A DNA stretch of 64,000 nucleotides. It comes from Micromonospora kangleipakensis. Lineage in GTDB: Bacteria > Actinomycetota > Actinomycetes > Mycobacteriales > Micromonosporaceae. The DNA lies in the NCBI RefSeq assembly GCF_004217615.1, contig NZ_SHLD01000001.1, positions 5,890,001-5,954,000 on the forward strand, written 5' to 3'. Position 1 is the stretch's first letter; every line of letters starts with the position of its first letter. Under the pieces are notes generated by a model. It did not search any database, had not been told where the DNA came from, and worked only from the letters and a program-made list of their open reading frames with translations. Of this stretch, positions 54,201 through 62,655 are shown in pieces. Made by a program: the position numbers and the translations under genes.

Positions 54201-56753
54201 CTGGTCGACGGCCGGGTCGGGCTCGCCGGTGGCCGCCTGCCGGGTCGGGTAGAGCGCGGTGTCGCCCTGCTTGACCCAGACCTCGCCGGTCTGCGTCACG
54301 TCGATGGTGCGGTCGTTGCCGACGTCCTTGTTGCCGTTCTTGTCGACCACGAGGAAGCCGACAGACCTGGCGCCCGGCTTCAGCTTGACCCAGGCGAACC
54401 GGCCGAACGAGTCCTCACCCGCGAACGGCTGCCCTTTGGGCCACTCGGTGGCGTACGCCGGGTCGATGTCGCCCCAGGTGTAGAGGCCCCAGTCGTCGTA
54501 CCCGCCGGCCGGGCGCTGGTAGTGCACCACCGCCCAGTCCCGCGACGCGCTCTGCGCCGGGGTGCCGACGACACCGGTGGAGCGGGCGCTCGCGACCCGG
54601 CCCTTGCCGTCGCGGACCACGGCCTTGTACTCGACCTTCGTGCCGCCGGCCAGCCCGGTCAGGTCATGGTGGACGGTGTACGGGGCCTTGTGCGCGCTGC
54701 CCAGCAGGGTCCACTTGCCGCCGGGGACCCGGGCGGCGAAGGTGACCGTGGCGAGCGGGTCGCCGGTGACCTGGGCGGTGACGGCGGCCTTGGTGGCGAC
54801 CGGAGCGTCGCCCGGCTCGGTGATGGTGATGCCCGGGGCGGCGTCGGCCTGCGGGATCGGCGTGCCGGCCCGGTAGACCACCGTCGACATCGGCGGCACG
54901 GTGACGGACAGCTTGCCGTCGGCGCCGGCGGTCGGGGTGGCGGTGTCGCCGTAGATGCCGGTGAAGGTGGCGCCGGCCGACCAGGTGTCCACGGAGACAG
55001 TCCGCGCGGTGGCGGCGTTGTTGACCGCGACGACGTACTCGGTGCGGTCCTTCGGCAGGATCCGGGAGAAGGCGAAGACGCCGGGGCCGTCGGCCGCGTA
55101 CCGGGTGACCTGGATGCCGTCGCGCAGGGCCGGGTGGGCCTGCCGCAGCTTGCCCAGCTCGGCGATGGTGCGGTACAGCGGGTGGCTCTTGTCGTACTGG
55201 TCGCTGGCGTGGGTGCGGGTGGTGCCGATCAGGTCGTCGTCGAGGTAGTCCGCCGTGCTGCTGGCGAACATGTCCTGCCGGGCGTCCTTGTCCCCGCCCG
55301 GGCCGGTGAAGCCCTGCTCGTCGCCGGAGTAGACGACGGGCTGCCCGCGGGTGAGGAACATCAGCTGGTGGGCGAGCCGGTCGCGGCGGAGCTGGCTGGC
55401 GTCGTCGCCGCCGGTCGCGGCGATGAACGAGCCGATCCGGCCCATGTCGTGGTTGCCGAGGAAGGTGGTCAGCCGGTTGGCGTCGGTGTCCCGGGCGGCG
55501 TAGAGGTCGTCCCGGGCGTAGAGGTCGGCGAGCGCCTTGGCGGAGCCGTCGGCGGCGGTGTAGCCCCGGGCGGCCTCCTGGAAGGAGAAGTCGAGCGTGG
55601 CGGGCAGGCCGCCCTGCCGGACGTACGTCGACTCGATCTCCTGGTCAGCGCTGTAGACCTCGCCGAACATGAAGAAGTCCTTCTTGCCGGCCTTCTCGGC
55701 GGCCCGCTTGATGCCCTGGCTGAACTGCGGCCAGAAGTCGAGGTTGGTGTGCTTGACGGTGTCCAGCCGGAAACCGTCGACGCCGGTGCTGCCGATCCAG
55801 TCGCCGTAGACCTTGGTCAGCCCGCGCACCACCTCGGGGCGCTCGGTCCACAGGTCGTCCAGGCCGAAGAAGTCGCCGTACTCGCTGTTCTCGCCGGCGA
55901 AGGTCGAGTCACCGCGGTTGTGGTACATGGTCGGGTCGTTCAGCCACGCCGGGACCTTCGCCTTCGCGTCGGCGGCGGTGGCGAAGGTCGGGGTGTACGG
56001 GAACGACTTCAGGTTCACCTGCGGGAAGTCCCGGGTGCCGTCGGCGTAGTTGCGGTCCTCGAAGGCCCGCCCCTGGGAGTCCTGGTACGGCGCGGTCTTC
56101 TTGTCGACGTAGGCGTACTTGTCCTCGGCGTACTTGATGACGTCGGCGGTGTGGTTGACGATGACGTCGAGGTAGACCTTGATGCCGCGCTGGTGCGCGA
56201 GCGTGACCAGCTTCTTCAGCTCCTCGTTCGTGCCGAAGTGCGGGTCGACCTGGGTGAAGTCGGTGATCCAGTAGCCGTGGTAGCCGGCGGAGACGTCCGC
56301 GCCGGTGCCCTGCACGGGCCGGTTCTTGAAGATCGGGGCGAGCCAGATGGCCGTCGTGCCGAGCCCCTGGATGTAGTCGAGCTTGTTGATGACGCCCTTG
56401 AGGTCACCGCCGTGGTAGAAGCCCTTGTCCTTCGGGTCGAGCCCGGTGCTCAGCCGGTCACCGCTGAGGCCGCCGGTGTCGTTGCGCTTGTCGCCGTTGG
56501 CGAAGCGGTCCGGCAGGACGAAGTAGAACTGGTCGTTCTTCGCGGTGTTGGTGCTGGCCTTGAGGAGGGCCTCGGCGGACGGCTCCTGGCGCCACTGTGC
56601 GGCGCCGGCGGCAGCGAGGAGGTCCGTGCCGGCGGACCGGTCGGTGGCGTCGGCGCCCAGCTGGTGAACGGCGACCGGCGTGCCGACGAGGGCGAGGGTG
56701 AGGGTGGAGACCAAGGCGAGCAGTGCCTTGCGGGACATCGGCGGGGGTTTCAT
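51255..56753 (-). CDS. Secreted alpha-amylase/pullulanase fusion (amylopullulanase)
   Basis: 1832 residues. Signal peptide (residues 1-30). First GH13 domain (about 70-620), alpha-amylase type: nucleophile D331 in [10 protein letters not shown], acid/base E365 in FMFGEVYS, D436 in FLGNHDMGR. An Ig-like linker (640-730) is followed by two CBM41-type starch-binding modules (about 740-840 and 855-955, [18 protein letters not shown] and [18 protein letters not shown]). Then a CBM48-like part and a pullulanase GH13 domain: D1428 in [12 protein letters not shown]1465 in [11 protein letters not shown]1598 in DAHDN. All six catalytic residues are present, so it should cut alpha-1,4 and alpha-1,6 bonds of starch and glycogen outside the cell. 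ATG at 56751-56753 has GAAGG six bases upstream. Confidence 0.92.
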   Translation of the reverse strand: MKPPPMSRKALLALVSTLTLALVGTPVAVHQLGADATDRSAGTDLLAAAGAAQWRQEPSAEALLKASTNTAKNDQFYFVLPDRFANGDKRNDTGGLSGDRLSTGLDPKDKGFYHGGDLKGVINKLDYIQGLGTTAIWLAPIFKNRPVQGTGADVSAGYHGYWITDFTQVDPHFGTNEELKKLVTLAHQRGIKVYLDVIVNHTADVIKYAEDKYAYVDKKTAPYQDSQGRAFEDRNYADGTRDFPQVNLKSFPYTPTFATAADAKAKVPAWLNDPTMYHNRGDSTFAGENSEYGDFFGLDDLWTERPEVVRGLTKVYGDWIGSTGVDGFRLDTVKHTNLDFWPQFSQGIKRAAEKAGKKDFFMFGEVYSADQEIESTYVRQGGLPATLDFSFQEAARGYTAADGSAKALADLYARDDLYAARDTDANRLTTFLGNHDMGRIGSFIAATGGDDASQLRRDRLAHQLMFLTRGQPVVYSGDEQGFTGPGGDKDARQDMFASSTADYLDDDLIGTTRTHASDQYDKSHPLYRTIAELGKLRQAHPALRDGIQVTRYAADGPGVFAFSRILPKDRTEYVVAVNNAATARTVSVDTWSAGATFTGIYGDTATPTAGADGKLSVTVPPMSTVVYRAGTPIPQADAAPGITITEPGDAPVATKAAVTAQVTGDPLATVTFAARVPGGKWTLLGSAHKAPYTVHHDLTGLAGGTKVEYKAVVRDGKGRVASARSTGVVGTPAQSASRDWAVVHYQRPAGGYDDWGLYTWGDIDPAYATEWPKGQPFAGEDSFGRFAWVKLKPGARSVGFLVVDKNGNKDVGNDRTIDVTQTGEVWVKQGDTALYPTRQAATGEPDPAVDQSTAVIHWRKADNNYDGWGLHLWDGAANPTDWGSPLKPEKIDSFGAVFRVPLASGATGLSYIVHNGDTKDQPDDQRLDFAAAGHEVWLLAGVKGRLLPSTSSGVAKDVDITKQKAQWIDRSTVAWQTGPTDGKRYALVAAPTGGLSIADGELAGTYTTLPLRAQRNGLTEAQRQAYPQLWAYHAFSLDTDDLAKVPAALRGQLVVTERDAEGKLLGATGVQVPGVLDDVYRAATTAKLGPTFAGKVPTLAVWAPTARKVALQLFDSPTAEPKTVSMSRNDRTGVWSVRGTKGWTGKYYRYQVEAWQPAAQKVVTAAVTDPYSVALAPDSTHSQIVDLTDPALAPAGWAALRKPAAVPSSKAQIQELSVRDFSIADASVPAERRGTYLAFTDPNTTGMKHLRALGDAGVNYLHLLPAFDFATIPEKRADQQQPACDLAALPPDSDQQQKCVAAVAEKDGFNWGYDPLHYTVPEGGYAVDPAGAKRTTEFRQMVAGINQAGLRVVMDVVYNHTSAAGTDPKSVLDQVVPGYYHRLLEDGSVANSTCCANTAPEHAMMGKLVVDSLVTWAKQYKVDGFRFDLMGHHPKANIVAVRAALDKLTVARDGVDGKKILLYGEGWNFGEVANDARFVQATQANMAGTGIGTFNDRLRDAVRGGGPFDGNPRIQGFASGLYTDPNGDDVNGSAAEQKARLLHSQDQIKVGLTGNLAGYRFTDSSGRQVTGAQVDYNGSPAGYTAAPGEAVTYVDAHDNEILYDALAYKLPQGTSAQDRARMQVLALATTALGQGTGFVTAGSERLRSKSLDRNSFNSGDWFNQIRWDCAQGNGFGAGLPPAQDNQDKWPYAKPLLADPKLVPDCAAINLADARYAELLRIRASSPVFGLATADQVQKRVAFPLSGGKETPGVLTMTLDARGLGGKWRSVTVVFNATPEAAEQTVTGLRGANVALHPVLANSADPVLRTASFDRASGTFTVPARSVAVFVQE

Positions 56754-57186
56754 CGACGGCCTTCCTCTGGTCGCTGATTCGCCCGCACGCTAGCTCTTGC
56801 CGAAACATTCTGCAATAGCTTGCAAACCGCGTCGCAACAAAGCAGCCATCTTGCGAAACACGGCGTAGCCGTGGCGCAGCGCGACCGTCGCCCATGGTGA
56901 CCGCCGGGCCGCCGACACGCCGCCCGCAGAGGGCTCATCGACCGGCGCAGCCGGCGCCGTCGACGGTGCAACTCGCCGGGCGCGTCGTACCGGTGCCGCC
57001 CCGTCCACCCAGGACGTGACGAGCCGTTTCCGCCGATGAAGCCGCCCTCGAAGGTGTCCACCACCCCGTACCGGCCGGGCACCACCGTGCGGCGGCGGAG
57101 GTGGTGGTGGGCGGCAGGCCCGGCGGCGGGATCGTCGCGGCGGGCGGGCCGTGGGCTCGGCGTCGTGGTACGGCCGCCGCGTGCGG
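56754..57186. other. Upstream region of the amylopullulanase gene
   Basis: 433 bases without a confident gene. The first 100 bases are AT-richer. On the plus strand TGCAA/TTGCA half-sites (56811-56824) form a dyad, with related TTGC/GCAA strings up to about 56860. 56990-57100 read on the minus strand gives a short gene-like frame (VVPGRYGVVDTFEGGFIGGNG) with good codon use but no start or neighbours, possibly a decayed gene. Confidence 0.5.
56811..56824. promoter_or_regulatory. LacI/MalR-like operator candidate for the amylopullulanase gene
   Basis: TGCAA-TAGC-TTGCA dyad, about 60 bases before the start codon; the continuation GCTTGCAAACCG nearly matches GCTGCAAACCG in the operator of the first beta-helix gene. 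TGCAA/TTGCA dyads are typical of LacI-family regulators of maltodextrin genes in actinomycetes. A TAGCGT box closer to the gene may be its -10. Confidence 0.45.
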
Positions 57187-57861
57187 TCAGCCGATGACGC
57201 AGGCCGTGCCGTTGACGGTGCACACACCCGGCCGGTCACCGCTGCCCGTACGGCTGAACCGCATCTGCACGACGGCGCTCTGCCCGGCGCCGAGCGGGCC
57301 GGTGCCGCGCAGCACGAACGCACCGTTGCCCTGGGAGGTCACCGAGAGCCCCGAGCCGGAGGACGCCTGGAGGCTCTTCACGTTGCCGGTGAAGAGGAGC
57401 TCCACCCGCCACTCCTGACTCCGGGCGGAGCCGTTGCTGACCGTCAGCTGGGCCTCGAAGTAGTCCCGCTCACTCGCCGTGGCCTGATAACGCGCGGACA
57501 GCGTGCCGCTCCGCGGCGCGGCGCCCCCGGCGGACGCCAACGCGGACGGCCGGGCCGAGCTGGCCCGGGGCGACGGGGTGCCACTGGCGGAGGCGCTCGG
57601 CGAGGGGGTGGCGTCGACGGCGACCAGCGGAGCGTCGGATGGCGCGGCGGACGTCGTCATCGCACCCATGGTGGGCAGGTAGATCGGCGGGGCCGGCCGC
57701 GGCACCGCCGACTGCTGCTCCGGCCCGCGCAGGGTGAACAGGGCCACGAGCAGCAGGACGGTCAGCAGGCTGACGCCCAGCAGCACCACGACCCAGGGCA
57801 CCGACGTCAGCACCCTCTGCGCGGACGACGACCCCGCCTGCTCGCCCTGTTCGATGCTCAT
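57187..57861 (-). CDS. Membrane-anchored protein with CBM2-like domain
   Basis: 224 residues: a short cytoplasmic tail (MSIEQGEQAGSSSAQ), one membrane helix (VPWVVVLLGVSLLTVLLLVALF), a Ser/Pro/Ala-rich linker of about 60 residues, and a C-terminal beta-sandwich (ARYQATASERDYFEAQLTVSNGS, WRVELLFTGNVKSL, VLRGTGPLGAGQSAVVQMRF) that resembles cellulose-binding module family 2, ending with two Cys. It may bind polysaccharide at the cell surface. The carbohydrate-contacting Trp residues of CBM2 are mostly missing, so binding is uncertain. Confidence 0.65.
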   Translation of the reverse strand: MSIEQGEQAGSSSAQRVLTSVPWVVVLLGVSLLTVLLLVALFTLRGPEQQSAVPRPAPPIYLPTMGAMTTSAAPSDAPLVAVDATPSPSASASGTPSPRASSARPSALASAGGAAPRSGTLSARYQATASERDYFEAQLTVSNGSARSQEWRVELLFTGNVKSLQASSGSGLSVTSQGNGAFVLRGTGPLGAGQSAVVQMRFSRTGSGDRPGVCTVNGTACVIG

Positions 57862-58006
57862 CAGGTCCCCCCTTGTCGGAGCCGACGCGCCAGCGTAGCC
57901 AGCCGGACCCGGCTGGCGCGTCCCGCCTACCCCGATCCGACCGTCCGGTCGGCGGGACTCGGAAAACGGGTGGCCGGCGACCGGCGGTTCGGGTCTACTC
58001 ACGACC

Positions 58007-58552
58007 ATGCCCGCGTTGATCCCGCCCACCGAACGGCTGCGCGCCAGCTTCCTCGCCGCGATGGCCGAATTCCGCGCCGAGGGCCGCGGCGACCGGCAGG
58101 ACCACACCATGGTCGGCAGCGAGATCCGGCAGCACGGCGGCACGTGGCACACCGCGCCGGGGTTCGCCCGGTACGTCGCCGAGCTGCGCGCGCAGGAGCT
58201 GGAGGAGACGCCCCGCGCAGCGGGTTGGGTGCCCGCCACGACGCTCTGGTGGGCCGACGGCGACGAGTACCTCGGCCGGATCGCCGTCCGGCACCGGCTC
58301 ACCCCGTTCCTGCTCGAGGCGGGCGGCCACATCGGCTACGACGTACGCGCCAGCGCCCGTCGGCGGGGCCACGCGACCGCCATGCTGCGCGCGGCGCTGC
58401 CGGTGACCCACGCGCTCGGCATCGACCCGGCGCTGGTCACCTGCGACGTGGAGAACGCGGCCTCGCGGCTGGTCATCGAGCGCAACGGCGGCGTGCTGGA
58501 GGACGAGCGGGCCGGCAGGCTCCGGTTCTGGGTGCCAACCGCCCGGTCCTGA
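58007..58552 (+). CDS. GNAT-family N-acetyltransferase
   Basis: 181 residues. Motif A is HIGYDVRASARRRGHATAMLRAAL, with the typical R-x-x-G-x-A/G loop; motif B is VENAASRLVIERNGGVLEDE. The N-terminal part (VPATTLWWADGDEYLGRIAVRHRLTPFLLEAGGHIGY) forms the usual first strands. It resembles the predicted acetyltransferases that act on small amines. Short upstream region, start at ATG 58007. Confidence 0.82.
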   Translation: MPALIPPTERLRASFLAAMAEFRAEGRGDRQDHTMVGSEIRQHGGTWHTAPGFARYVAELRAQELEETPRAAGWVPATTLWWADGDEYLGRIAVRHRLTPFLLEAGGHIGYDVRASARRRGHATAMLRAALPVTHALGIDPALVTCDVENAASRLVIERNGGVLEDERAGRLRFWVPTARS

Positions 58553-58573
58553 CCGCATCTGGTCATCCACGCG

Positions 58574-58963
58574 TCAGGCCGTGCGGATGACGGTGCAGAT
58601 GGCCGGGCCGCCCTCGGTGGCCCGCAGCAGGTAGCGGTACCGCTCGCCCGGCACCGCCCGGCCCTGACTGTCCAGGAACTCCCACCGCACCGCCACCTCG
58701 GTGAGCAGCGCGGAGATCTGCTGCACGTCCTCGAACTGCGCGTTCGCCGCGACGAGTTCGCGCTCCTGGTAGTCCGGCGCCGCGCCGACGAAGGAGAGCG
58801 CCACCGCGGCCGGCGAGGTGAACGAGAAGCTGTAGGTGTCCGCCACCACCATCCCGGGCAGGGCGTAGCAACCGGCGATGGCGGACACGTCGCCGGCGGT
58901 CAGCGCCACGCCGTACCGGTCGAAGAAGTCGGTGAGCGTGTCGAGATCCGTCGAGGCCTTCAC
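58574..58963 (-). CDS. NTF2/SnoaL-like protein
   Basis: 129 residues. Helix-rich start LDTLTDFFDRYGVALTAGDVSAIAGCYALPGMVVADTYSFSF, then strands ALLTEVAVRWEFLDSQGRAVPGERYRYLLRATEGGPAICTV; this is the NTF2-like cone fold. No catalytic residue can be named. The start is GTG at 58961-58963. It converges on the acetyltransferase gene. Confidence 0.7.
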   Translation of the reverse strand: MKASTDLDTLTDFFDRYGVALTAGDVSAIAGCYALPGMVVADTYSFSFTSPAAVALSFVGAAPDYQERELVAANAQFEDVQQISALLTEVAVRWEFLDSQGRAVPGERYRYLLRATEGGPAICTVIRTA

Positions 58964-59003
58964 GCCGGTCTCAATTGCCGCGCACGCGGCGCGTCAAACC
59001 TGC

Positions 59004-59666
59004 TCAGCGCGGCGGGATGCGTACCTCGATCTCGGCGCCGAGCTGGGCGCCGCCGGTGAGGTCGAGGTCGTCGCCGCTCCAGAACCGCCCCGGGTCGTAC
59101 CAGTTCGGACGGCGGCCGGCGGGCAGCAGCCCCATCGCCTCGTACGTCACGGCCACCACCTCGGCGCAGTACGCCGTCTCCAGCGCCCGGTCGCGTACCG
59201 GCACACCCCCACCGTCGGTGATGGAGGGCGTCCGGCGGCGCACGTTGGGCACCCGCCCCCGCGCCCAGCGCCAGGCGAGCTGCGCGGTGGACGGGAAGGG
59301 GGTGCCGTCGAGGCGGGCGACGGTCCGCAGCACCGCCTCCTCCATCGCGGCGTCGGCCGGCGGTTCGAGCTGGCGCAGCCAGCCGCGCTGCCCGTACCGG
59401 TTCGCCCATACGCAGACCGCGTCCCGCAGGTCGTGCAGCTGCACGCCGCGCTGGTGGGTGCCGGTCCACATGTCGGGCAGGGAACGGCCCAGCTCGGCGT
59501 GCCACATCAGCGGCGGCATGTCGTCGAGCACCACCGCCATGCCGACGTGGTTCACCGGGCTGTTGGTGGTGAACTGGATCGCGCGATCGGGAACGCTGCG
59601 GCCCCGGAACACCCACACGTCACCGGTCCGCGTCAGCTCCACGGCCTCGTCCAGGCTGATGCTCAT
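59004..59666 (-). CDS. Permuted papain-fold hydrolase-like protein (YiiX/NlpC-P60-like)
   Basis: 220 residues. The order His then Cys fits the circularly permuted NlpC/P60 fold: the N-terminal NHVGMAVVLDD supplies the His, and the later ETAYCAEVVAVTYEAMG the Cys on a helix. RTGDVWVFRG at the N-terminus is also typical. Members cleave amide or lipid ester bonds; no signal peptide is present, so it should be cytoplasmic or membrane-associated. TAGGGT (59680-59675) lies eight bases before the ATG on the minus strand and overlaps the -10 box of the divergent gene. Confidence 0.7.
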   Translation of the reverse strand: MSISLDEAVELTRTGDVWVFRGRSVPDRAIQFTTNSPVNHVGMAVVLDDMPPLMWHAELGRSLPDMWTGTHQRGVQLHDLRDAVCVWANRYGQRGWLRQLEPPADAAMEEAVLRTVARLDGTPFPSTAQLAWRWARGRVPNVRRRTPSITDGGGVPVRDRALETAYCAEVVAVTYEAMGLLPAGRRPNWYDPGRFWSGDDLDLTGGAQLGAEIEVRIPPR

Positions 59667-59673
59667 GGACGAC

Positions 59674-59680
59674 TACCCTA
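59674..59680. promoter_or_regulatory. Shared -10 region of two divergent leaderless genes
   Basis: TACCCTA reads as TACCCT on the plus strand (six bases before the ATG at 59686) and TAGGGT on the minus strand (eight bases before the ATG at 59666). The two transcripts would therefore start from overlapping boxes. Confidence 0.5.
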
Positions 59681-59685
59681 AGCGG

Positions 59686-59877
59686 ATGCGGCAACGAATG
59701 CGGTGGTGGAAGGTGCTCGGACTGGCCGGCCTCGCCGGCGTCGCGGCGTCCGGGGTGGTCATCGCCCGGGCGGAGCGGCGGCGGCGGGCGTACACCCCGG
59801 AGGAGATCCGGGACCGGCTGCGCGAGCGGCACGCGAAGGCCGCGGGGGCCGCGACGCCGGCCGACGACCGGCCCTGA
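59686..59877 (+). CDS. Small single-helix membrane protein
   Basis: 63 residues: a basic start MRQRMRWWKV, one membrane helix (LGLAGLAGVAASGVVIA), then RAERRRRAYTPEEIRDRLRERHAKAAG and an acidic tail. Similar tiny proteins are common in actinomycetes near unrelated genes; the function is unknown. The ATG at 59665 is in frame but lies upstream of the -10 box and overlaps the divergent gene, so 59686 is chosen. Confidence 0.65.
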   Translation: MRQRMRWWKVLGLAGLAGVAASGVVIARAERRRRAYTPEEIRDRLRERHAKAAGAATPADDRP

Positions 59878-59894
59878 CCCGGCACCCGCGCCGC

Positions 59895-60281
59895 TCACCC
59901 GCCGTCGCGGGCCGTCCGGCGCGCCGCCAGGTCGAGCGCCTCGGCGGTACGACCAACGAGCGCGCCGCCGTCGTCCAGCAGCAGGATCGGGCGCTGGATC
60001 AGCTCCGGATGAGCGACCATCGCCGCGATCCAGCGGGGCTCCTCGGCGTCGTCGCGCGGCCAGTCGGCAATGCCCTGGGCGACCGCGGCCGGCTCACCGG
60101 TCCGACAGATGTCCCACGCGCGGGCACCGAGCCGGCGCAGCACCTCGGTCAGCTCGGCCGCGCTCGGCGGCTGTTCCAGGTACGCCCGCAGCCGGTACGG
60201 CACCCGCGCCTCGTCGAGGGTCGCCCGCGCGGTGGCGCACTTCGAGCAGGCCGGGTTGTGCCAGATCTCCATGACCGACAT
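59895..60281 (-). CDS. ArsC/Spx-like glutaredoxin-fold protein
   Basis: 128 residues. The thioredoxin-like start is MEIWHNPACSKCATARATLDEARV, with a CSKC pair of the ArsC family, and the cis-Pro region is LIQRPILLLDDGGALVGR. Arsenate reductase-like members reduce oxyanions or serve as thiol regulators; without ars neighbours arsenate reduction is only a possibility. Start at ATG 60281, though ATG 60272 is also in frame. Confidence 0.8.
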   Translation of the reverse strand: MSVMEIWHNPACSKCATARATLDEARVPYRLRAYLEQPPSAAELTEVLRRLGARAWDICRTGEPAAVAQGIADWPRDDAEEPRWIAAMVAHPELIQRPILLLDDGGALVGRTAEALDLAARRTARDGG

Positions 60282-60913
60282 GGTGGCAGATACCGAATCC
60301 TGTCCACACGGTTGGTCGTGCGGGCAGTTGGACCCGCCTGACCGCCCCCTGACCAGCCCCCGCGCCCCGCGCACGCCCCCAAGATCCGCACAAACCTGTG
60401 AGAAGTGCGGCCAGCGCCGGGAGGCAGCCGTTTCCCGCAAGGTGCGCGGATCCTGGCCCGTCGAGACCCGACGCGCGCGGGGGGTCGGTGGGCGCTCGTG
60501 GGCGCCATGGGCGGGGTGTCGGGTTTCGCTGGGGACGGCCTGCGCCGGCTGTCCGGTTTGTGGCGGGCCGTCCAGTGGGCCGGGCCACCCCGGCGGTGGA
60601 ATGGCGGCCGGGGCCGGGTCGTTGAACATGGCATACCACCGCGGGACCCGCGGGTGGTAGAGCCCGGAGCCGCGGCCGTGGGAACACCCGGCCGGCCGGG
60701 ACGGTTACATCCCCCTGGAACCCCGGCCCCCGCGGCCCGGGAAGCCCGTGAGCCTGGTGGAATGCGTCGCCGGCCCGGGTGGTTACATCCCCGGGACACC
60801 CGAGCAGGCCCAGCCGCCGGGCAGATCCCCCAAGACTTTCCCCCCCTTTCACGCGACACCACCGCACCCCCCTGCGGTGTGTCGTGTACCCCCGAGCAGA
60901 GGAGCACGCCATC
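60282..60913. other. Long region upstream of the secreted peptidase gene
   Basis: 632 bases with no supportable gene; overlapping frames are shadows. It contains: a TACCACCGCGGG/CCCGCGGGTGGTA hairpin (about 60634-60659); two copies of GGTTACATCCCC (60703-60714 and 60781-60792) in similar GC-rich surroundings; a CGACACCACCGCA/TGCGGTGTGTCG hairpin (60854-60884); and AGAGGAG (60898-60904), the ribosome binding site. The length and structure suggest a long regulated leader. Confidence 0.6.
60854..60884 (+). promoter_or_regulatory. Leader hairpin before the secreted peptidase gene
   Basis: 60854-60866 pairs with 60873-60884 with one bulged base and a C-rich loop, 14 bases ahead of the AGAGGAG ribosome binding site, so folding could influence translation. 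Confidence 0.45.
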
Positions 60914-61567
60914 ATGCGTACCGATCTGATCCGTAAGACCGCGCTGACCGCTGCCGGCCTCGCCGCCACCGCCGGTGGCATCGCCGGCCCCGCGATCGCC
61001 GCCCACGCCGCCGAGGCCAAGCCCGCCGCGCAGGTGCAGACCGACCGTAAGCACGGCGGTGAGCGGGAACTCAACGTCCGCTACGAGGCGCAGCCGAACT
61101 TCTACTACTGCGGCCCCGCCGCGACCCGCAACGCCCTGTCCGTGCAGGGCAAGGCCATCGACGTCGACGCCATGGCCAAGGAGATGGGCACCACCGAGGC
61201 CGGCACCAACAGCGTCAACGACATCACCCCGGTCCTGAACAAGGAAACCGGTAAGGACGTCTACCACAGCGTCGAAATCCGCGACGCCAAGGCCGACGAC
61301 AAGCAGACCGACACCCTGCGCGCCGACATCGTCCACACCGTGGACAACGGCCGGGCCGTGGTCGCCAACATCGCCGGCACCGCCGTCGACACCGACGGCA
61401 ACACCCACTCCTTCGAGGGCGGCCACTACATCAGCGTCGTGGGCTACCGCGACGGCGGCCACACCGTGACGATCGCCGACTCGGCCGACCCGAACATGGC
61501 CTCCTACCGGATGAGCGTCGACAACCTCGCCGACTGGATCGCCACCCGCGGCTACACCGCCTCCTGA
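60914..61567 (+). CDS. Secreted C39-like cysteine peptidase
   Basis: 217 residues. Signal peptide of about 35 residues (RKTALTAAGLAATAGGIAGPAIAAHA) with cleavage expected after AHA. The mature part has the papain-like C39 family 2 order: C66 in PNFYYCGPAATRNAL, H171 in GGHYISVVGYRDGG, and Asp in IADSADPNM. The Gln before Cys is QPN, which is the oxyanion residue. No autoprocessing domain or transporter is nearby, so this is a free extracellular peptidase or amidase, not a bacteriocin exporter. ATG at 60914 has AGAGGAG nine bases upstream. A strong hairpin follows the gene. Confidence 0.82.
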   Translation: MRTDLIRKTALTAAGLAATAGGIAGPAIAAHAAEAKPAAQVQTDRKHGGERELNVRYEAQPNFYYCGPAATRNALSVQGKAIDVDAMAKEMGTTEAGTNSVNDITPVLNKETGKDVYHSVEIRDAKADDKQTDTLRADIVHTVDNGRAVVANIAGTAVDTDGNTHSFEGGHYISVVGYRDGGHTVTIADSADPNMASYRMSVDNLADWIATRGYTAS

Positions 61568-61585
61568 CCCACCAGCACCACACGC

Positions 61586-61620
61586 GAAAGGGCCGACCCC
61601 CGATGGGGGCCGGCCCTTTC
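61586..61620. terminator. Bidirectional terminator after the secreted peptidase gene
   Basis: 61586-61601 pairs with 61605-61620 (16 bases, one mismatch), with GAAAGGG/CCCTTTC ends, giving A-rich and T-rich flanks on both strands. It serves the peptidase gene (+) and the DedA gene (-). Confidence 0.8.
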
Positions 61621-61654
61621 GTCGTGTCCGGGTATGCGCGCGCCGGGGAGCGGG

Positions 61655-62317
61655 TCAGCGCTCGCTGCCGGCGCGGACCGGCTCGGCCTCGTCGGCCGCC
61701 TCCGCCGGGTCGAGCCGGTGGGCCCGGCGGCGCAGCCACCAGGTGCTGCCGAGCCCGGCGAGGATCGCGATGACCAGCCCCGCCCAGGAGATGTCCTTGA
61801 GCCAGTGCTCGGCCGCCCGGCCCACGGTGAAGAGCAGGTAGGTGGTGCCGAAGGCCCAGACCAGGCCGCCGGCCGCGTTCGCCACCAGGAACCGGCGGTA
61901 CGGCACGTGCAGCGCGCCCGCCAGCGGGCCGGCGAGGATCCGCAGCAGCGCCACGAAGCGGCCGAAGAAGACCGCCCAGACGCCGTGCCGGGCGAAGCTC
62001 TGCTCGGCGCGGGCGAGCTGCGCGGGGCCGAGATGTCGGGGGAAGCGCCGGCCCAGCCGGGCCAGCAGCGGACGACCGCCCCGGCGGCCCACCGCGTACC
62101 CGACTGAGTCGCCGATGATGGCGCCGGCCGCCGCGGCGGTAGCCACCCACTCCGGCTCGACCACGCCGGCCGCGGCGAGCAGAGCGGAGCTGACCAGGAC
62201 GATCTCGCCGGGCAGCGGCACGCCCATGCTCTCGACGCCGATCACCGCGGCGACGATCAGGTAGACCACGCCCGGCGGCAGCGCGGTGAGCCAGTGCTGT
62301 ACGTCTACCACCGCCAC
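61655..62317 (-). CDS. DedA-family membrane protein
   Basis: 220 residues with four to five membrane segments. The family motifs are visible: ESMGVPLPGEIVLVSSALLA, GDSVGYAVGRRGGR, and FARHGVWAVFFGRFVALLRILAGPLAGALHVPYRRFL with the conserved F-x-R-F/G-R. DedA proteins move lipid carriers such as undecaprenyl phosphate or phospholipids across the membrane. GTG start at 62315-62317. Confidence 0.87.
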   Translation of the reverse strand: MAVVDVQHWLTALPPGVVYLIVAAVIGVESMGVPLPGEIVLVSSALLAAAGVVEPEWVATAAAAGAIIGDSVGYAVGRRGGRPLLARLGRRFPRHLGPAQLARAEQSFARHGVWAVFFGRFVALLRILAGPLAGALHVPYRRFLVANAAGGLVWAFGTTYLLFTVGRAAEHWLKDISWAGLVIAILAGLGSTWWLRRRAHRLDPAEAADEAEPVRAGSER

Positions 62318-62427
62318 CCCTTCCGGTCCGGCCTCGAACCCTACCTCCGGTCCGGCGGGCCGGCCGTCCGCTCACCCCCGGCACCACCCGGCCGGGTGCC
62401 AGCCGACGGCCCGGCCGGGGCGGTTGG

Positions 62428-62622
62428 TCAGGAGATCGGGGCGAGGAGTTCGAGCCGGTTGCCGTGCGGGTCGTGGGTGTGGAAGCGGCGCATGCCGAAG
62501 CCACCGCGGGCGGCGAGGGCCGGCGGCTTGGGCTTCTCGGTCATGCCGAGCAGGCCGGCGTAGAACGCCCGGGACGCGGCCTCGGAGCCGGGTGGGCAGG
62601 CGAGCAGGACGTGATGGATCAT
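62428..62622 (-). pseudogene. VOC-fold protein gene with a large internal deletion
   Basis: 64 residues: MIHHVLLACPPGSEAASRAF, YAGLLGMTEKPKPPALAARGG and then directly RRFHTHDPHGNRLELLAPIS. The first 43 and last 20 residues match the beginning and end of actinobacterial VOC (glyoxalase-like) proteins of about 120 residues as I know them, but roughly 55-60 middle residues are missing. The frame is intact across the junction near 62490, so either an in-frame deletion or a genuine mini-protein. Metal-binding residues of the middle are absent, so activity is doubtful. ATG at 62620-62622 has GGGAGG upstream. Confidence 0.65.
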
Positions 62623-62655
62623 GGTGGCACCTCCCTGTCCCGAACCCTGGCATGA

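Noticed and set aside
60600..60913. c-di-AMP (ydaO) riboswitch before the peptidase gene
   Set aside because: Position is suggestive, but the characteristic conserved strings of that riboswitch are not visible.
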